DNA of 64,000 nt from Streptomyces griseochromogenes (GTDB taxonomy: Bacteria > Actinomycetota > Actinomycetes > Streptomycetales > Streptomycetaceae), in NCBI RefSeq assembly GCF_001542625.1, contig NZ_CP016279.1, positions 9,858,001 to 9,922,000 of the forward strand, written 5' to 3'. Below, in pieces: positions 43,299-52,227 of the stretch (position 1 is its first letter; each line of letters opens with the position of its first letter). A program made the translations under genes and the position numbers. A model generated the notes under the pieces. It was not told the origin of the DNA, searched no databases, and saw nothing but the letters and a program-made list of their open reading frames with translations.

Positions 43299-43990
43299 GC
43301 CTGGCCGCGTCGGGTCAGCCACAGTGCGCCCGCCGCGCCCGCGAGCAGCACCGTGCCGCCGAGCGTGCCGAGGGCGACGGCGGAGTCCGCGGGGCCGGTC
43401 TGCGGGAGCTGCCCGCCCGACGAGCCGGTGCCGTTCGCGGTCGAGGAGCCGTCGGCGGAGGTGCCCGAGGAGCCGCCGCCCGCCGCCGTCACGTCCAGCG
43501 TCAGGGACGGCCCCGGGTTGTTGGCCGGCGTACAGGTCGTCGTCGTGCCGAGCGCCTTGATGGTGAGCGTGGCCGCCGTGAAGGTGACTTTGCCGGTCTT
43601 CCGCGGCGTGTAGGTACCGCTCAGGTCGCTGATCTTGATGGGCGTGTTGGCGGGGATCGCGGCCGAGTTGGCCGGACCCGTCACGGCGAGAGTGCCGCTG
43701 TCGGCGCCGCCGAGCCTGATGGTGGCGCTCGGGTTCATCGCGCCCTTGCCCAGCTCGACCGGGCTGGAGGAGACGCCCTTCTGCCAGGACATGGTGATCT
43801 TGTAGGTGCTGCCGCTCTTGACGCCCTTGATGTCGATGGGCGAGACGGCGCTCTTGTCGCCGATCGGCGTCTTGCAGTGGTAGTTGACGTCGACGACGTC
43901 GGCGTGGGCCGCCGGTGCGGCCAGCAGCACCACCGAGCCGGCCAAGGCGGCGGCGGACGCGAGCGCGGCGGTTCGTTTCGGGTACGACAC
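43286..43990 (-). CDS. Sortase-anchored surface protein (LPQTG), first gene of the operon
   Basis: A 234-residue protein with a signal peptide ending AAHA, one domain of about 130 residues (CKTPIGDKSAVSPIDIKGVKSGSTYKITMSW...ATLTIKALGTTTTCTP) and a Gly/Ser linker. Then LPQTG at 195-199, a hydrophobic helix and RRGQAVRR. Cysteines at the start and end of the domain probably form a disulfide. The domain is a clear relative of those in the LAETG protein three genes on. GTG 43990 is the start. It heads a minus-strand operon of four genes with two sortase substrates; no sortase gene is in the window. Confidence 0.82.
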   Translation of the reverse strand: MSYPKRTAALASAAALAGSVVLLAAPAAHADVVDVNYHCKTPIGDKSAVSPIDIKGVKSGSTYKITMSWQKGVSSSPVELGKGAMNPSATIRLGGADSGTLAVTGPANSAAIPANTPIKISDLSGTYTPRKTGKVTFTAATLTIKALGTTTTCTPANNPGPSLTLDVTAAGGGSSGTSADGSSTANGTGSSGGQLPQTGPADSAVALGTLGGTVLLAGAAGALWLTRRGQAVRR

Positions 43991-44074
43991 GGTCGGTCCA
44001 CCCCATTCATTCCTGACGGCATATCAGATTTGGCCGTCAAGGTACGCCGGGGGCCGTGAGGAGGGAAGACGCGG

Positions 44075-44106
44075 CACACGCCGGAGTTGTGTCGATCCGG
44101 CGTGTG
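44075..44106 (-). terminator. 11-bp stem downstream of prsI-like gene
   Basis: CACACGCCGGA (44075-44085) and TCCGGCGTGTG (44096-44106) pair perfectly across 10 nt, between the end of the kinase-like gene (44156) and the LPQTG gene (start 43990). Confidence 0.65.
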
Positions 44107-44155
44107 GGAAGGGGGATTCGAGTGGAGACCGTGGCTCAGGCGGCTGCCGAAACGG

Positions 44156-44716
44156 TCATGCGGGAGCGCCCAGTTCCGCCCACACCGTCTTTCCCGACCG
44201 GCCCGGGGTGCGCACCACGCCCCAGTCCAGGCACAGCCGCTGCACGATGAACATGCCGTGACCGCCGGGGCGGCCGGCGCGGTGCGGGGTGCGCGGGGCC
44301 GGCTGGCCGGTGCCGCGGTCGGAGACCTCCACCCGGATCACCTTGTCGTCGCAGGCGAGGAACAGCTCTTCCGGGCCCTCGGCGTGCAGACAGGCGTTGG
44401 TGACCAGTTCGGACACGACGAGCAGCACGTCCTCGGCGGCGGCCCGCCGGTCGGCGGTGGCGGCGGGCAGCCAGCCCCACGCGTACAGCGCCTGCCGGGT
44501 GTAGTCGCGCGCCAGCGGGACGACCCCGCTCTCGCCGTCCAGGCGCAGCCTGCGGGTCTTCCGCCCCGGGGCCTCCTGCGCACCCTCGGTCGGCACGGAC
44601 GGCGCGGCTGCCCCCGCGGGTGCGCCGGTCTCCGGCGCACCCTCCTCGGACGCCCCGGAAGCGCCGCAGGGCTCCGGGCCGCGGTCGCCCGGCGAGCAAG
44701 GCCGGGTGGTGCTCAT
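44156..44716 (-). CDS. prsI: Anti-sigma factor kinase, PrsI-like
   Basis: A 186-residue HATPase_c_2 serine kinase of the RsbW/SpoIIAB type. N box VVSELVTNACLHA, G1 EVSDRGTGQPAP and G2 GGHGMFIVQ are present. The first 50 residues are a Pro/Ala/Glu-rich tail. Partner-switching proteins of this kind bind a sigma factor and phosphorylate an anti-anti-sigma protein. From memory, S. coelicolor has PrsI and ArsI controlling SigI in this same order, so the symbol rests on synteny, not on a search. A 294-bp gap, not an overlap, separates it from arsI. Confidence 0.75.
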   Translation of the reverse strand: MSTTRPCSPGDRGPEPCGASGASEEGAPETGAPAGAAAPSVPTEGAQEAPGRKTRRLRLDGESGVVPLARDYTRQALYAWGWLPAATADRRAAAEDVLLVVSELVTNACLHAEGPEELFLACDDKVIRVEVSDRGTGQPAPRTPHRAGRPGGHGMFIVQRLCLDWGVVRTPGRSGKTVWAELGAPA

Positions 44717-45010
44717 CAGCGCTTCACCTCACCGATTCACCAGTTCACGATTCAAAAGTCCGGCACCGGTCGATGCCGGGTCGTACGCCGTCCGCCCCAC
44801 GGTCCGCACGTGGCTCCTCCGCCGTCGTCAGCCCTTCACAGAAACGTCGCACCCAGGCCGTTCGCCGGTTTCCGGGGCGGTCCGGGAGACCGGCGGCGGA
44901 CGGGGTCCAGGACATCTCCTGCCCGGCCGATCCGGCGGAACACCCCCACTTCGGGCCGGACCGGTGCGACGTACGACACCTGCCGGAGGGGGACGACCGG
45001 GGCGCGGGTC

Positions 45011-45388
45011 TCAGTCGGCCTCGCCGGACAGCGCCGCCGCCACGGAGTCATGGACGGTGAAGACCGCCTCGGCTCCCGTGATCTCGAACACACGAGCGAC
45101 CACCGGCTGCATCGCGGCCAGGTGCACCCCGCCTCCGGCGGCCTCCGCCTTCAGCCGGGTCCCGAGCAGCACATTGAGTCCCGTGGAGTCACAGAACTGA
45201 AGCTGTGAGCAGTCCACCACGAGCCGTGAGAAGCCTTTTCCCAGGAGGTCGTCGAGCGGCTCGCGCAGGAGATCGGCGGTGTGGTGATCGAGCTCACCCG
45301 CCGGTGTCACTACGGCGCTGGAGCCCTCTTCCCGCACCTCCACCAGAAGCCGGCCCGACCGTGCACTGCCGACCGTCCCGTGGTCCAT
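45011..45388 (-). CDS. arsI: Anti-anti-sigma factor with STAS domain, ArsI-like
   Basis: A 125-residue STAS protein. The core LVVDCSQLQFCDSTGLNVLLG holds the phosphorylatable Ser at position 68 (CDSTGL). In the partner-switch model it binds the anti-sigma kinase when unphosphorylated and frees the sigma factor. ATG 45388 follows GGGAGAGAG. It is divergent from the sigma gene, with which it shares a 249-bp promoter region, and upstream of prsI in the same direction. The symbol is by synteny with S. coelicolor. Confidence 0.8.
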   Translation of the reverse strand: MDHGTVGSARSGRLLVEVREEGSSAVVTPAGELDHHTADLLREPLDDLLGKGFSRLVVDCSQLQFCDSTGLNVLLGTRLKAEAAGGGVHLAAMQPVVARVFEITGAEAVFTVHDSVAAALSGEAD

Positions 45389-45637
45389 GCCGTCTCTCTC
45401 CCGAGGTCGTGGCTGCTGCTGACGCCCTCGAACATTACGCCTTCCCTGCACACTCCGACACCCGAACAACCTCGCATTATCAGACATATCACTACAGAAC
45501 GCACTTGCGACCGGCTCGGTGGACCGGGTAGGGCTAGTAAGGACACACATCCGAACACGCCGGCTTTGGAGGCGCCGCACACCGCAGTGCACGTAATGGC
45601 TTCGGCAGCCATATGCCGAGAACGATGGAGGACACCC
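45389..45637. promoter_or_regulatory. Shared arsI/sigI promoter region
   Basis: This divergent gap is relatively AT-rich around 45470-45510. On the plus strand GGGTAG (45526-45531) resembles the -10 of SigB/F-type promoters (GGGTAY), but a matching GTTT -35 at the right distance is not clear. Autoregulation by the sigma factor is plausible, not shown. Confidence 0.3.
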
Positions 45638-46543
45638 ATGTCACCCCGGCTCGACGCATCGCATACCCGAACAGCGACGTCGACACCCCCACCGGAACAG
45701 CTGGATCATGCCCTCGACCCCCTGGATGCCCTCGACCCCCTTGAGGGACTCCCGGAGATCCCCCCCTTCGACGAGGTCGACGCGGTGGACGCGCGGGCCC
45801 TGTCCAAGACCCTCTTCGGGCGGCTGGAGTCGCTGGAGGAAGGGACGCACGACTACTCGTACGTCCGCAACACGCTCGTCGAACTGAACCTCGCGCTCGT
45901 CAAGTTCGCCGCCTCGCGTTTCCGCTCGCGCAGCGAGCCGATGGAGGACATCATCCAGGTCGGCACCATCGGCCTGATCAAGGCGATCGACCGCTTCGAG
46001 CTCTCCCGCGGCGTGGAGTTCCCCACGTTCGCGATGCCGACCATCATCGGCGAGATCAAGCGCTTCTTCCGTGACACCTCGTGGTCCGTGCGGGTGCCGC
46101 GCCGGCTGCAGGAGCTACGGCTCGACCTGGCCAAGGCCGGGGACGAGCTGGCCCAGCGGCTGGACCGCGCCCCCACCGTCGCGGAGCTGGCCGAGCGCCT
46201 CGGCATCTCCGACGACGAGGTCGTCGAGGGCATGGCCGCCTCGAACGCCTACACCGCCTCCTCCCTGGACGCCCAGCCCGAGGAGGACGACACCGAGGGC
46301 GCGCTCGCGGACCGGATCGGCTACGAGGACCACGGGCTCGAAGGGATCGAGTACGTCGAGTCGTTGAAGCCGCTGATCGCCGAACTGCCGTCCCGGGACC
46401 GGAAGATCCTGAGCCTGCGTTTCGTGGCGGGCATGACCCAGTCGGAGATCGGCGAGGAGCTCGGCATCTCCCAGATGCACGTCTCCCGGCTGCTGTCGCG
46501 GACGCTGGTGCGGCTGCGCAGGGGGCTGACCGTGGAGGAGTGA
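45638..46543 (+). CDS. sigI: SigB/SigF-type RNA polymerase sigma factor, SigI-like
   Basis: A 301-residue sigma factor of the SigB/F/G group. Regions 2-4 are clear: DIIQVGTIGLIKAIDRFELSRGVEFPTFAMPTIIGEIKRFFRDTSWSVRVPRRLQELR (region 2 and 3 start), PTVAELAERLGISDDEVVEGM, and the region 4 helix-turn-helix SEIGEELGISQMHVSRLLSRTLVRLRRGL. The N-terminus is an Asp/Pro-rich tail of about 40 residues. ATG 45638 has GGAGG six bases upstream. Such sigma factors direct stress or developmental genes and are held inactive by a PrsI-like kinase. Confidence 0.9.
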   Translation: MSPRLDASHTRTATSTPPPEQLDHALDPLDALDPLEGLPEIPPFDEVDAVDARALSKTLFGRLESLEEGTHDYSYVRNTLVELNLALVKFAASRFRSRSEPMEDIIQVGTIGLIKAIDRFELSRGVEFPTFAMPTIIGEIKRFFRDTSWSVRVPRRLQELRLDLAKAGDELAQRLDRAPTVAELAERLGISDDEVVEGMAASNAYTASSLDAQPEEDDTEGALADRIGYEDHGLEGIEYVESLKPLIAELPSRDRKILSLRFVAGMTQSEIGEELGISQMHVSRLLSRTLVRLRRGLTVEE

Positions 46544-46561
46544 CCCTCCGTCACGCTCATG

Positions 46562-46591
46562 AGGCGGCTCGGCAACCTCGCCGGGCCGCTT
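46562..46591 (+). terminator. 12-bp stem-loop after sigI-like gene
   Basis: AGGCGGCTCGGC (46562-46573) and GCCGGGCCGCTT (46580-46591) pair with two wobble positions, 19 nt after the sigma gene stop. Confidence 0.5.
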
Positions 46592-46721
46592 CGCCGCGTT
46601 CGAGCACCCGAACCGTTATGGGGTTACCCCGGGAAACCTCTTTCCCGAACCCCACCCCTCCACCACGATGGGCCCCCAAACCGGCTGGTACGCCGGAAAC
46701 CACGGGGACGGAGGCCACGGA

Positions 46722-48257
46722 ATGGCTCAGGGCGGCGACGGGGCCGAGCCGGGCACGGAGCACGCGGACGCGCCGGACGCGCGACTGACGGAACTGCTGC
46801 GCGCCGCCACCCCTACGGCCTACCCGGCCCTCCAGGAGCTGCGCCGCCGGCACCACCCCTCGGTCCTCGCCTACGCCCGTCTGTGCGCCGCGAGCGAGTC
46901 CGCTGCACGCCGGCTGGCCGCGGAGGCCATCACGACGGCGGCCCGCGAGACGGCCCGCGGCCGGGAGCCGAACGTCCCCCTGCGCCACCAACTCCTGCTG
47001 CTCACCGTACGGTTGGCGGCTACCTGGTCGGCCGACGAGCGCTCGGCCGGGGTGGACCCGGCCCTCCTGCTGGTGCTGAACTCCAGCGGTCTGCCCGACG
47101 GCCCGACGCCTCCTCTCCTCCCGGCGTTCCAGACGCTCCCGTCCCGCACCCAGGGCCTGATCTGGTACGGCGTCCTCGAAGAGGAACCCGTCGAGCGCAC
47201 CGCCGCCTTCCTCGGCCTGAGCCGGGCGGACGTGGCCCACGGCACCTCGCCGGCCCTCAAGGCCCTGGCCCAGGCCTGCCTGAGACACCGTCTGGCCGCC
47301 TCCGACGATCCGCGCTGCCCCGACTTCCGCCGTCTGATCGAGGAGGCGGTACGGCCGGACGGTCCCCGCTACAGCGCCGACCTGGACGCCCACAAGGCGC
47401 ACTGCCCGTACTGTACGGCCGCGTTCGAGGACCTGAGCGCGCTGCGGGACACCCCGAGGCAGGCGCTGGCGGAGGGTCTGCTGCCCTGGAGCGGAACGCC
47501 CTACATACGCCCCGGCGGACCGAACCCGGCCGCCGAACCCCCCGCTCCCCGCCCGAGTGGGCCGCCCCGGCGCCGCTATCTGCTGGCGTCGCTGGCCGTG
47601 GGAGTGGCCCTGGCCCTGCTGCTGGTCTTCCTCCTGACCTCGCGGAACAGCCCCGACCAGCACCCGACGGCGGCGACGCCCACACCCCCACCGGTGACGG
47701 TGACGGCAACGGTCTCGCTCTCGCCGTCCCCGTCCCCCACCCCGACTCCCTCTCCTACCCGCACACACAAGTCCCCGTCCCCGAAGAGGACTTCGCACAG
47801 CCCGGCCCCGACCCCGAGCCGAACACCGAGCCCGTCCCCCACGCCCTCGCCCCCGGGCCGCGCCTACGCCCAGGTGGTGAACCTCGCCTCGGGCCGCTGC
47901 CTCGACATCCGCGACGGCGACCTGTCACAGGGCAACGACGTCATCACGGCACCCTGCTCCTCCTCCCCCACCCAGCGCTGGCGCGTCGACACCTACCTGG
48001 GCGTCCTGCGCTCGGCCGCCGACGCCGACTTCTGCCTGGACAGCCGCGGCTCGACCGACCGGGGCGTGGGCATCTGGGACTGCGACTCGGTCTACAGCGA
48101 CAACGGGCAGAACCTCCGCTTCACCGTCGACCCCGATGGCACGATCCGCCCGTCGATCGCCATCGAGACGGCGGTGACACCGGACGGCGGGGACGGGGTG
48201 AGCCTGGAGCCCCTGAGCGGGGGGCCGGAACAGCGGTGGCGTGCCGGGGCCTCCTGA
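46722..48257 (+). CDS. Sigma-like/zinc-finger/transmembrane/ricin-lectin fusion protein
   Basis: A 511-residue mosaic. Residues 20-80 look like ECF sigma region 2 (YPALQELRRRHHPSVLAYARLCAASESAARRL). Residues 138-190 look like region 4 (LPSRTQGLIWYGVLEEEPVERTAAFLGLSRADV). A zinc-finger-like patch (HKAHCPYC, 224-231) is as in anti-sigma zf-HC2 domains. Then comes a TM at 286-306, a Pro/Thr/Ser linker of about 65 residues and an extracellular ricin-type lectin domain (381-511; VNLASGRCLDIRDGDL, QRWRVD, FCLDSRG, EQRWRAG). The start ATG 46722 with GGAGG upstream is preferred over ATG 46668. It may sense a glycan outside and signal inside; the mechanism is inferred. Confidence 0.8.
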   Translation: MAQGGDGAEPGTEHADAPDARLTELLRAATPTAYPALQELRRRHHPSVLAYARLCAASESAARRLAAEAITTAARETARGREPNVPLRHQLLLLTVRLAATWSADERSAGVDPALLLVLNSSGLPDGPTPPLLPAFQTLPSRTQGLIWYGVLEEEPVERTAAFLGLSRADVAHGTSPALKALAQACLRHRLAASDDPRCPDFRRLIEEAVRPDGPRYSADLDAHKAHCPYCTAAFEDLSALRDTPRQALAEGLLPWSGTPYIRPGGPNPAAEPPAPRPSGPPRRRYLLASLAVGVALALLLVFLLTSRNSPDQHPTAATPTPPPVTVTATVSLSPSPSPTPTPSPTRTHKSPSPKRTSHSPAPTPSRTPSPSPTPSPPGRAYAQVVNLASGRCLDIRDGDLSQGNDVITAPCSSSPTQRWRVDTYLGVLRSAADADFCLDSRGSTDRGVGIWDCDSVYSDNGQNLRFTVDPDGTIRPSIAIETAVTPDGGDGVSLEPLSGGPEQRWRAGAS

Positions 48258-48278
48258 ACACGGCCCCGGCCGGCCGGG

Positions 48279-49454
48279 TCACACCAGCCGCTCGCCGCGG
48301 CGCCACACCCCGCTCACCAGCGGCACCCCCGGCCGGTACGCGAGGTGGACGTGGCTCGGCGCGTCCAGCAGTGTCAGGTCGGCGCGGGCGCCGGGCCCGA
48401 GGCGGCCGATGTCGGTGCGTCGGAGGGCCGCCGCACCGCCCGCCGTGGCCGACCAGACCGCCTCGTCGGGGGTCATGCGCATGTCGCGGACGGCGAGGGC
48501 GATGCAGAAGGGCACGGAGGAGGTGAAGGACGAGCCGGGGTTGCAGTCCGTGGAGAGGGCGACGGTCACGCCCGCGTCCAGCAGGCGGCGGGCGTCCGGC
48601 CACTCGGCACGGGTGGAGAACTCGGCGCCGGGCAGGAGGGTGGCGACCGTGTCGCCGTTCGCGAGGGCGTCGACATCCGCGTCCGTGAGGTGGGTGCAGT
48701 GGTCGGCACTGGCCGCGTCCAGCTCGACGGCCAGCTGCACGCCGGGGCCGTAGGAGAGCTGGTTGGCGTGGACGCGCGGGTGCAGGCCCTTCGCCTTGCC
48801 CGCGGTGAGGATCGCCCGCGCCTGGTCGCCGTCGAAGGCGCCCTTCTCGCAGAAGACGTCGACCCAGCGGGCGTGGGGCGCGCAGGCGTCCAGCATCTCG
48901 CCGGTGACCAGCGCGACATAGGCCGCCGGGTCGTCGGCGTAGTCGGGGGAGACGATGTGGGCGCCGAGGTACGTCACCTCGTCGGTGTGCCGCGCCGCGA
49001 TCCGCAGGGCGCGGGCCTCGTCCTCGACCGTCAGGCCGTAGCCCGACTTCGTCTCGAAGGTGGTGGTGCCCTGGCGGAGGGCCTCGGCCAGGTAGCGGGT
49101 GAGGTTCGCCTCCAGTTCCGCGTCGGTCGCGGCGCGGGTGGCCGCGACCGTGGTGCGGATGCCGCCCGCGGTGTAGGAGCGGCCGGACATGCGGGCGTTG
49201 AACTCCTGGGTGCGGTCACCCGCGAAGACCAGGTGCGAGTGGGAGTCGACGAAGCCCGGCAGCACCGCCCGGCCGCCCGCGTCGACCCGGTTGTCAGTGG
49301 CGGGTGCTTTGCTGGATTCACCGGTCCACGCGATGCGGTCGCCGTCGATGACGACGGCCGCGTCCTGGATCAGACCGAGGGGGGATCCGTCACCCAGGGA
49401 GGGATCGTTGGTGACCAGCGTGGCGATGTTGGTGATGACGGTGCTGCTGCTCAT
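48279..49454 (-). CDS. hutI: Imidazolonepropionase HutI
   Basis: A 391-residue amidohydrolase that opens 4-imidazolone-5-propionate to formiminoglutamate, the third step of histidine breakdown. Metal-binding motifs are [17 protein letters not shown] (HxH), [51 protein letters not shown], and the Asp in [17 protein letters not shown]. It is last in the hutU-M20-hutF-hutI unit, 47 nt after hutF. The ATG start is conserved. Confidence 0.93.
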   Translation of the reverse strand: MSSSTVITNIATLVTNDPSLGDGSPLGLIQDAAVVIDGDRIAWTGESSKAPATDNRVDAGGRAVLPGFVDSHSHLVFAGDRTQEFNARMSGRSYTAGGIRTTVAATRAATDAELEANLTRYLAEALRQGTTTFETKSGYGLTVEDEARALRIAARHTDEVTYLGAHIVSPDYADDPAAYVALVTGEMLDACAPHARWVDVFCEKGAFDGDQARAILTAGKAKGLHPRVHANQLSYGPGVQLAVELDAASADHCTHLTDADVDALANGDTVATLLPGAEFSTRAEWPDARRLLDAGVTVALSTDCNPGSSFTSSVPFCIALAVRDMRMTPDEAVWSATAGGAAALRRTDIGRLGPGARADLTLLDAPSHVHLAYRPGVPLVSGVWRRGERLV

Positions 49455-49501
49455 GGTGTCCTCAGGGGTGGCCGGGTGGGGTTCGGCGGGTTCGGTGGCG
49501 G

Positions 49502-50848
49502 TCAGCCGCGCAGGGCGTCGATGGCTTCCGCGAGTGCCGACGGCACGTCGGACACGAGCGCGTGCACACCGTCGCGTACGATATGACGGCCGCCCACGAT
49601 CGTGTGCCGTACGTCCGCCGCGCTCGCCGCGAATACGGCCGTCTCGGCGCCCAGCCTGGGCAGCGGCCCGGCCGTCCTGACCGAGTCGAGCGCGATCGTC
49701 GTCAGATCGGCGAGCGCGCCGGTCTCGATGCTGCCGGCCTCCTGCCAGCCGAGGGCGGCGTGGCCGTCGGCGGTGGCGGCCCGCAGCAGCGCCGCGGCGG
49801 TCCAGTGGCCCCGGGTGCGGGTGCGCAGCCGCTCGTCCAGCTCCATCGCGCGCGCCTCTTCGAGCAGGTCGATGACGGCGTGGCTGTCGGAGCCGAGGGA
49901 GAGGGGGGAGCCCGCCCGCTGCAGGGCGACGGCCGGGCCGATGCCGTCCGCCAGGTCGCGCTCGGTCGTCGGGCACATGCAGGTGCCGGTGCCCGAGTCG
50001 CCGAGCAGCGCGATGTCCTCGTCGGTGAGGTGCGTGTTGTGCACACCGGTGGTGCGCGGCCCGAGGACGCCGTGGTCGGCGAGCAGCCGGGTGGGGGTGC
50101 AGCCGTGCGCGGCCCGGCAGGCGTCGTTCTCCGCCGTCTGCTCGGACAGGTGCACATGCAGCGGGGCCCGCCTCTCCTCGGCCCAGTGCGCCACGGTCGC
50201 CAGCTGGTCCGCGGGCACGGCCCGCACGGAGTGGACCGCCGCCCCGATCCGCGCGTGATCCCGTTCCTTGAGAACTGCACAGCGTTCGGCCCAGGCCTCG
50301 GCGGTGCCGTCGGAGAAGCGCAGCTGGTGCTCATCGGGCTGCGCACCGAAGCCGGAGGAGAGGTAGACGGTGTCCAGAAGCGTGATGCGGATGCCGGCCT
50401 CGGCGGCGGCCGCGATCAGCGCCTCGCCCATCGCGTTGGGGTCGGCATAGGGGCTGCCGCCGGGGGCGTGGTGCACGTAATGGAACTCGCCGACGCAGGT
50501 GATGCCGGCCAGGGCCATCTCCGCGTACACCGCGCGCGCGAGGGCGTGGTACGTCTGGGGGGTCAGCCGGTCGGCGACCGAGTACATCACCTCGCGCCAG
50601 GTCCAGAAGGTGCCGGAGCCGATCTGGACCGTGCCGCGCAGCGCCCGGTGGAAGGCGTGGGAGTGGGCGTTCGCCAGGCCGGGCAGGGTCAGACCGCGCA
50701 GGATCTCGGCACCGGGCGGCGGGGTGGGCGCATCGGTGCGGACGGCGGCGATACGACCGTCCGCGACCTCGACCACCACACCCGGCTCGACGTTGGTGTC
50801 GAGCCAGGCGTGCTCCAGCCAGTACGTCCGCGTCGTCTGCGTCGTCAC
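49502..50848 (-). CDS. hutF: Formimidoylglutamate deiminase HutF
   Basis: A 448-residue amidohydrolase that removes the imino group of formiminoglutamate to give N-formylglutamate and ammonia. Motifs are [93 protein letters not shown] and [23 protein letters not shown] 50848 overlaps the stop of the M20 gene by 4 bp. Its presence means this organism uses the two-step HutF route rather than formiminoglutamase. Confidence 0.93.
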   Translation of the reverse strand: MTTQTTRTYWLEHAWLDTNVEPGVVVEVADGRIAAVRTDAPTPPPGAEILRGLTLPGLANAHSHAFHRALRGTVQIGSGTFWTWREVMYSVADRLTPQTYHALARAVYAEMALAGITCVGEFHYVHHAPGGSPYADPNAMGEALIAAAAEAGIRITLLDTVYLSSGFGAQPDEHQLRFSDGTAEAWAERCAVLKERDHARIGAAVHSVRAVPADQLATVAHWAEERRAPLHVHLSEQTAENDACRAAHGCTPTRLLADHGVLGPRTTGVHNTHLTDEDIALLGDSGTGTCMCPTTERDLADGIGPAVALQRAGSPLSLGSDSHAVIDLLEEARAMELDERLRTRTRGHWTAAALLRAATADGHAALGWQEAGSIETGALADLTTIALDSVRTAGPLPRLGAETAVFAASAADVRHTIVGGRHIVRDGVHALVSDVPSALAEAIDALRG

Positions 50849-52227
50849 GTGCGGGCCAGTCCTTCCAGTACGTCGGCGAGTGCGTGCACTCCGGCCACGC
50901 AGTCGTTCTCGGCCGCGAACTCGGCCGGGGAGTGCGAGACACCGGTGGGGTTGCGCACGAACAGCATGGCGGTCGGAATGCGCCCGGAGAGGATTCCGGC
51001 GTCGTGTCCGGCACCGGTTCCCAGGACGGGCACCGTCAGTCCGGTGTCCTTGCCCAGGATGCGGCCCAGCTCGTCACGCAGGGCATGGTCGAACTCGACG
51101 ACCGGGGTGAAGGACTCCCGGACGACGTCGAGGTCGATGCCGTGGGCGTCCGCGTACTGCCGCGCGGCCTTCTCGATGCCGCCGACGACCGTGTCCAGGC
51201 TCTCCTGGTCGGCGGCGCGGGAGTCGAGCCAGCCGCGCACCAGGGACGGGATGGCGTTGACGCCGTTCGGCTCGACGGAGATCTTGCCGAAGGTGGCGAC
51301 GGCACCGGCGAGTGCGGCCTCGCGGCGGGCGGCGAGGACGGTCTCGGCGTACGACAGCATCGGGTCGCGCCGGTCGGCCAGCCGGGTGGTGCCGGCGTGG
51401 TTGGCCTCGCCGCGGAAGTCGAAGCGCCAGCGGCCGTGCGGCCAGATGGCGCTGGCGATGCCCACCCGGTCGCCGGACAGGTCCAGCGCGCGGCCCTGCT
51501 CCACGTGCAGCTCGACGAAGGCGCCGATGCGGTCGAGCCGCTCCGGGTCCGCTCCGATGGCCTCGGGGTCGTATCCGGCGGCCTCCATGGCCTGCGGAAG
51601 GCTGATCCCCTCCCCGTCGGTGAGCCGGTGGGCCTGCTCGACGGTCAGCTGCCCGGCGGTGAGCCGTGAGCCGACACAGGCCAGCCCGAACCGGGCGCCC
51701 TCCTCGTCACCGAAGTTGACGATGGCCAGCGGCTTGCCGATCCGCGCTCCCCTCGCGCGCAGCTCATCGAGCGCGGCGAAGGAGGACACGACACCGAGGG
51801 GGCCGTCGAAGGCGCCGCCGTCCGGCACCGAGTCCAGATGCGACCCGGTGACGACGGCGTCCCCGGCGGCCGGATCCCCGAGCCAGGCCCACTGGTTCCC
51901 GTTCCGGTCCACCTCGTAGGCGAGCCCACGCGCCTCGGCCTGTTCCTGGAACCAGCTCCGACACTCGGCGTCGGCACCGGTCCAGGCGTAGCGCCGGTAG
52001 CCGCGGGAGTCGGGGTGCCGGCCGATGGGAAGCAGTTCCCGCCACATTTCCTGGAAGGAAGGCGCGGTCCATCCAGGCTGTGGGCAGTCGTTTTGCAGGG
52101 TGATGGGGGTCCCCCCGGTCGAGCGGAGCCGAGACTGGGGGCGGGCGGGCACAGCCGAACCCGCACCCGGCGACGAGACCTCGGCCCCCACCGAAGAGTC
52201 GCCGTACCCGCCCTGAACCTCACTCAC
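50845..52227 (-). CDS. M20 family amidohydrolase (annotated allantoate amidohydrolase-like)
   Basis: A protein of up to 460 residues of the M20 AllC/HyuC family. Zinc ligands and motifs are [65 protein letters not shown] and [10 protein letters not shown]. In this operon, between hutU and hutF, it is most likely the enzyme that cleaves N-formylglutamate (the HutG step), since no HutG is present. That is inference. GTG 52227 overlaps the hutU stop, but residues about 17-45 are encoded by a dispersed G/C repeat (52105-52141) and family homology begins only near [15 protein letters not shown], so the real start may be internal. Confidence 0.82.
   Translation of the reverse strand: MSEVQGGYGDSSVGAEVSSPGAGSAVPARPQSRLRSTGGTPITLQNDCPQPGWTAPSFQEMWRELLPIGRHPDSRGYRRYAWTGADAECRSWFQEQAEARGLAYEVDRNGNQWAWLGDPAAGDAVVTGSHLDSVPDGGAFDGPLGVVSSFAALDELRARGARIGKPLAIVNFGDEEGARFGLACVGSRLTAGQLTVEQAHRLTDGEGISLPQAMEAAGYDPEAIGADPERLDRIGAFVELHVEQGRALDLSGDRVGIASAIWPHGRWRFDFRGEANHAGTTRLADRRDPMLSYAETVLAARREAALAGAVATFGKISVEPNGVNAIPSLVRGWLDSRAADQESLDTVVGGIEKAARQYADAHGIDLDVVRESFTPVVEFDHALRDELGRILGKDTGLTVPVLGTGAGHDAGILSGRIPTAMLFVRNPTGVSHSPAEFAAENDCVAGVHALADVLEGLART
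52105..52141. repeat. Dispersed Streptomyces element inside the M20 gene 5' end
   Basis: GGGGGTCCCCCCGGTCGAGCGGAGCCGAGACTGGGGG is shaped like a palindromic element often scattered in Streptomyces intergenic DNA (G-run, C-run, GTCGAGC-GGAGCCGAGA, G-run). Here it is read as codons in the N-terminal extension of the M20 protein. Confidence 0.6.
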
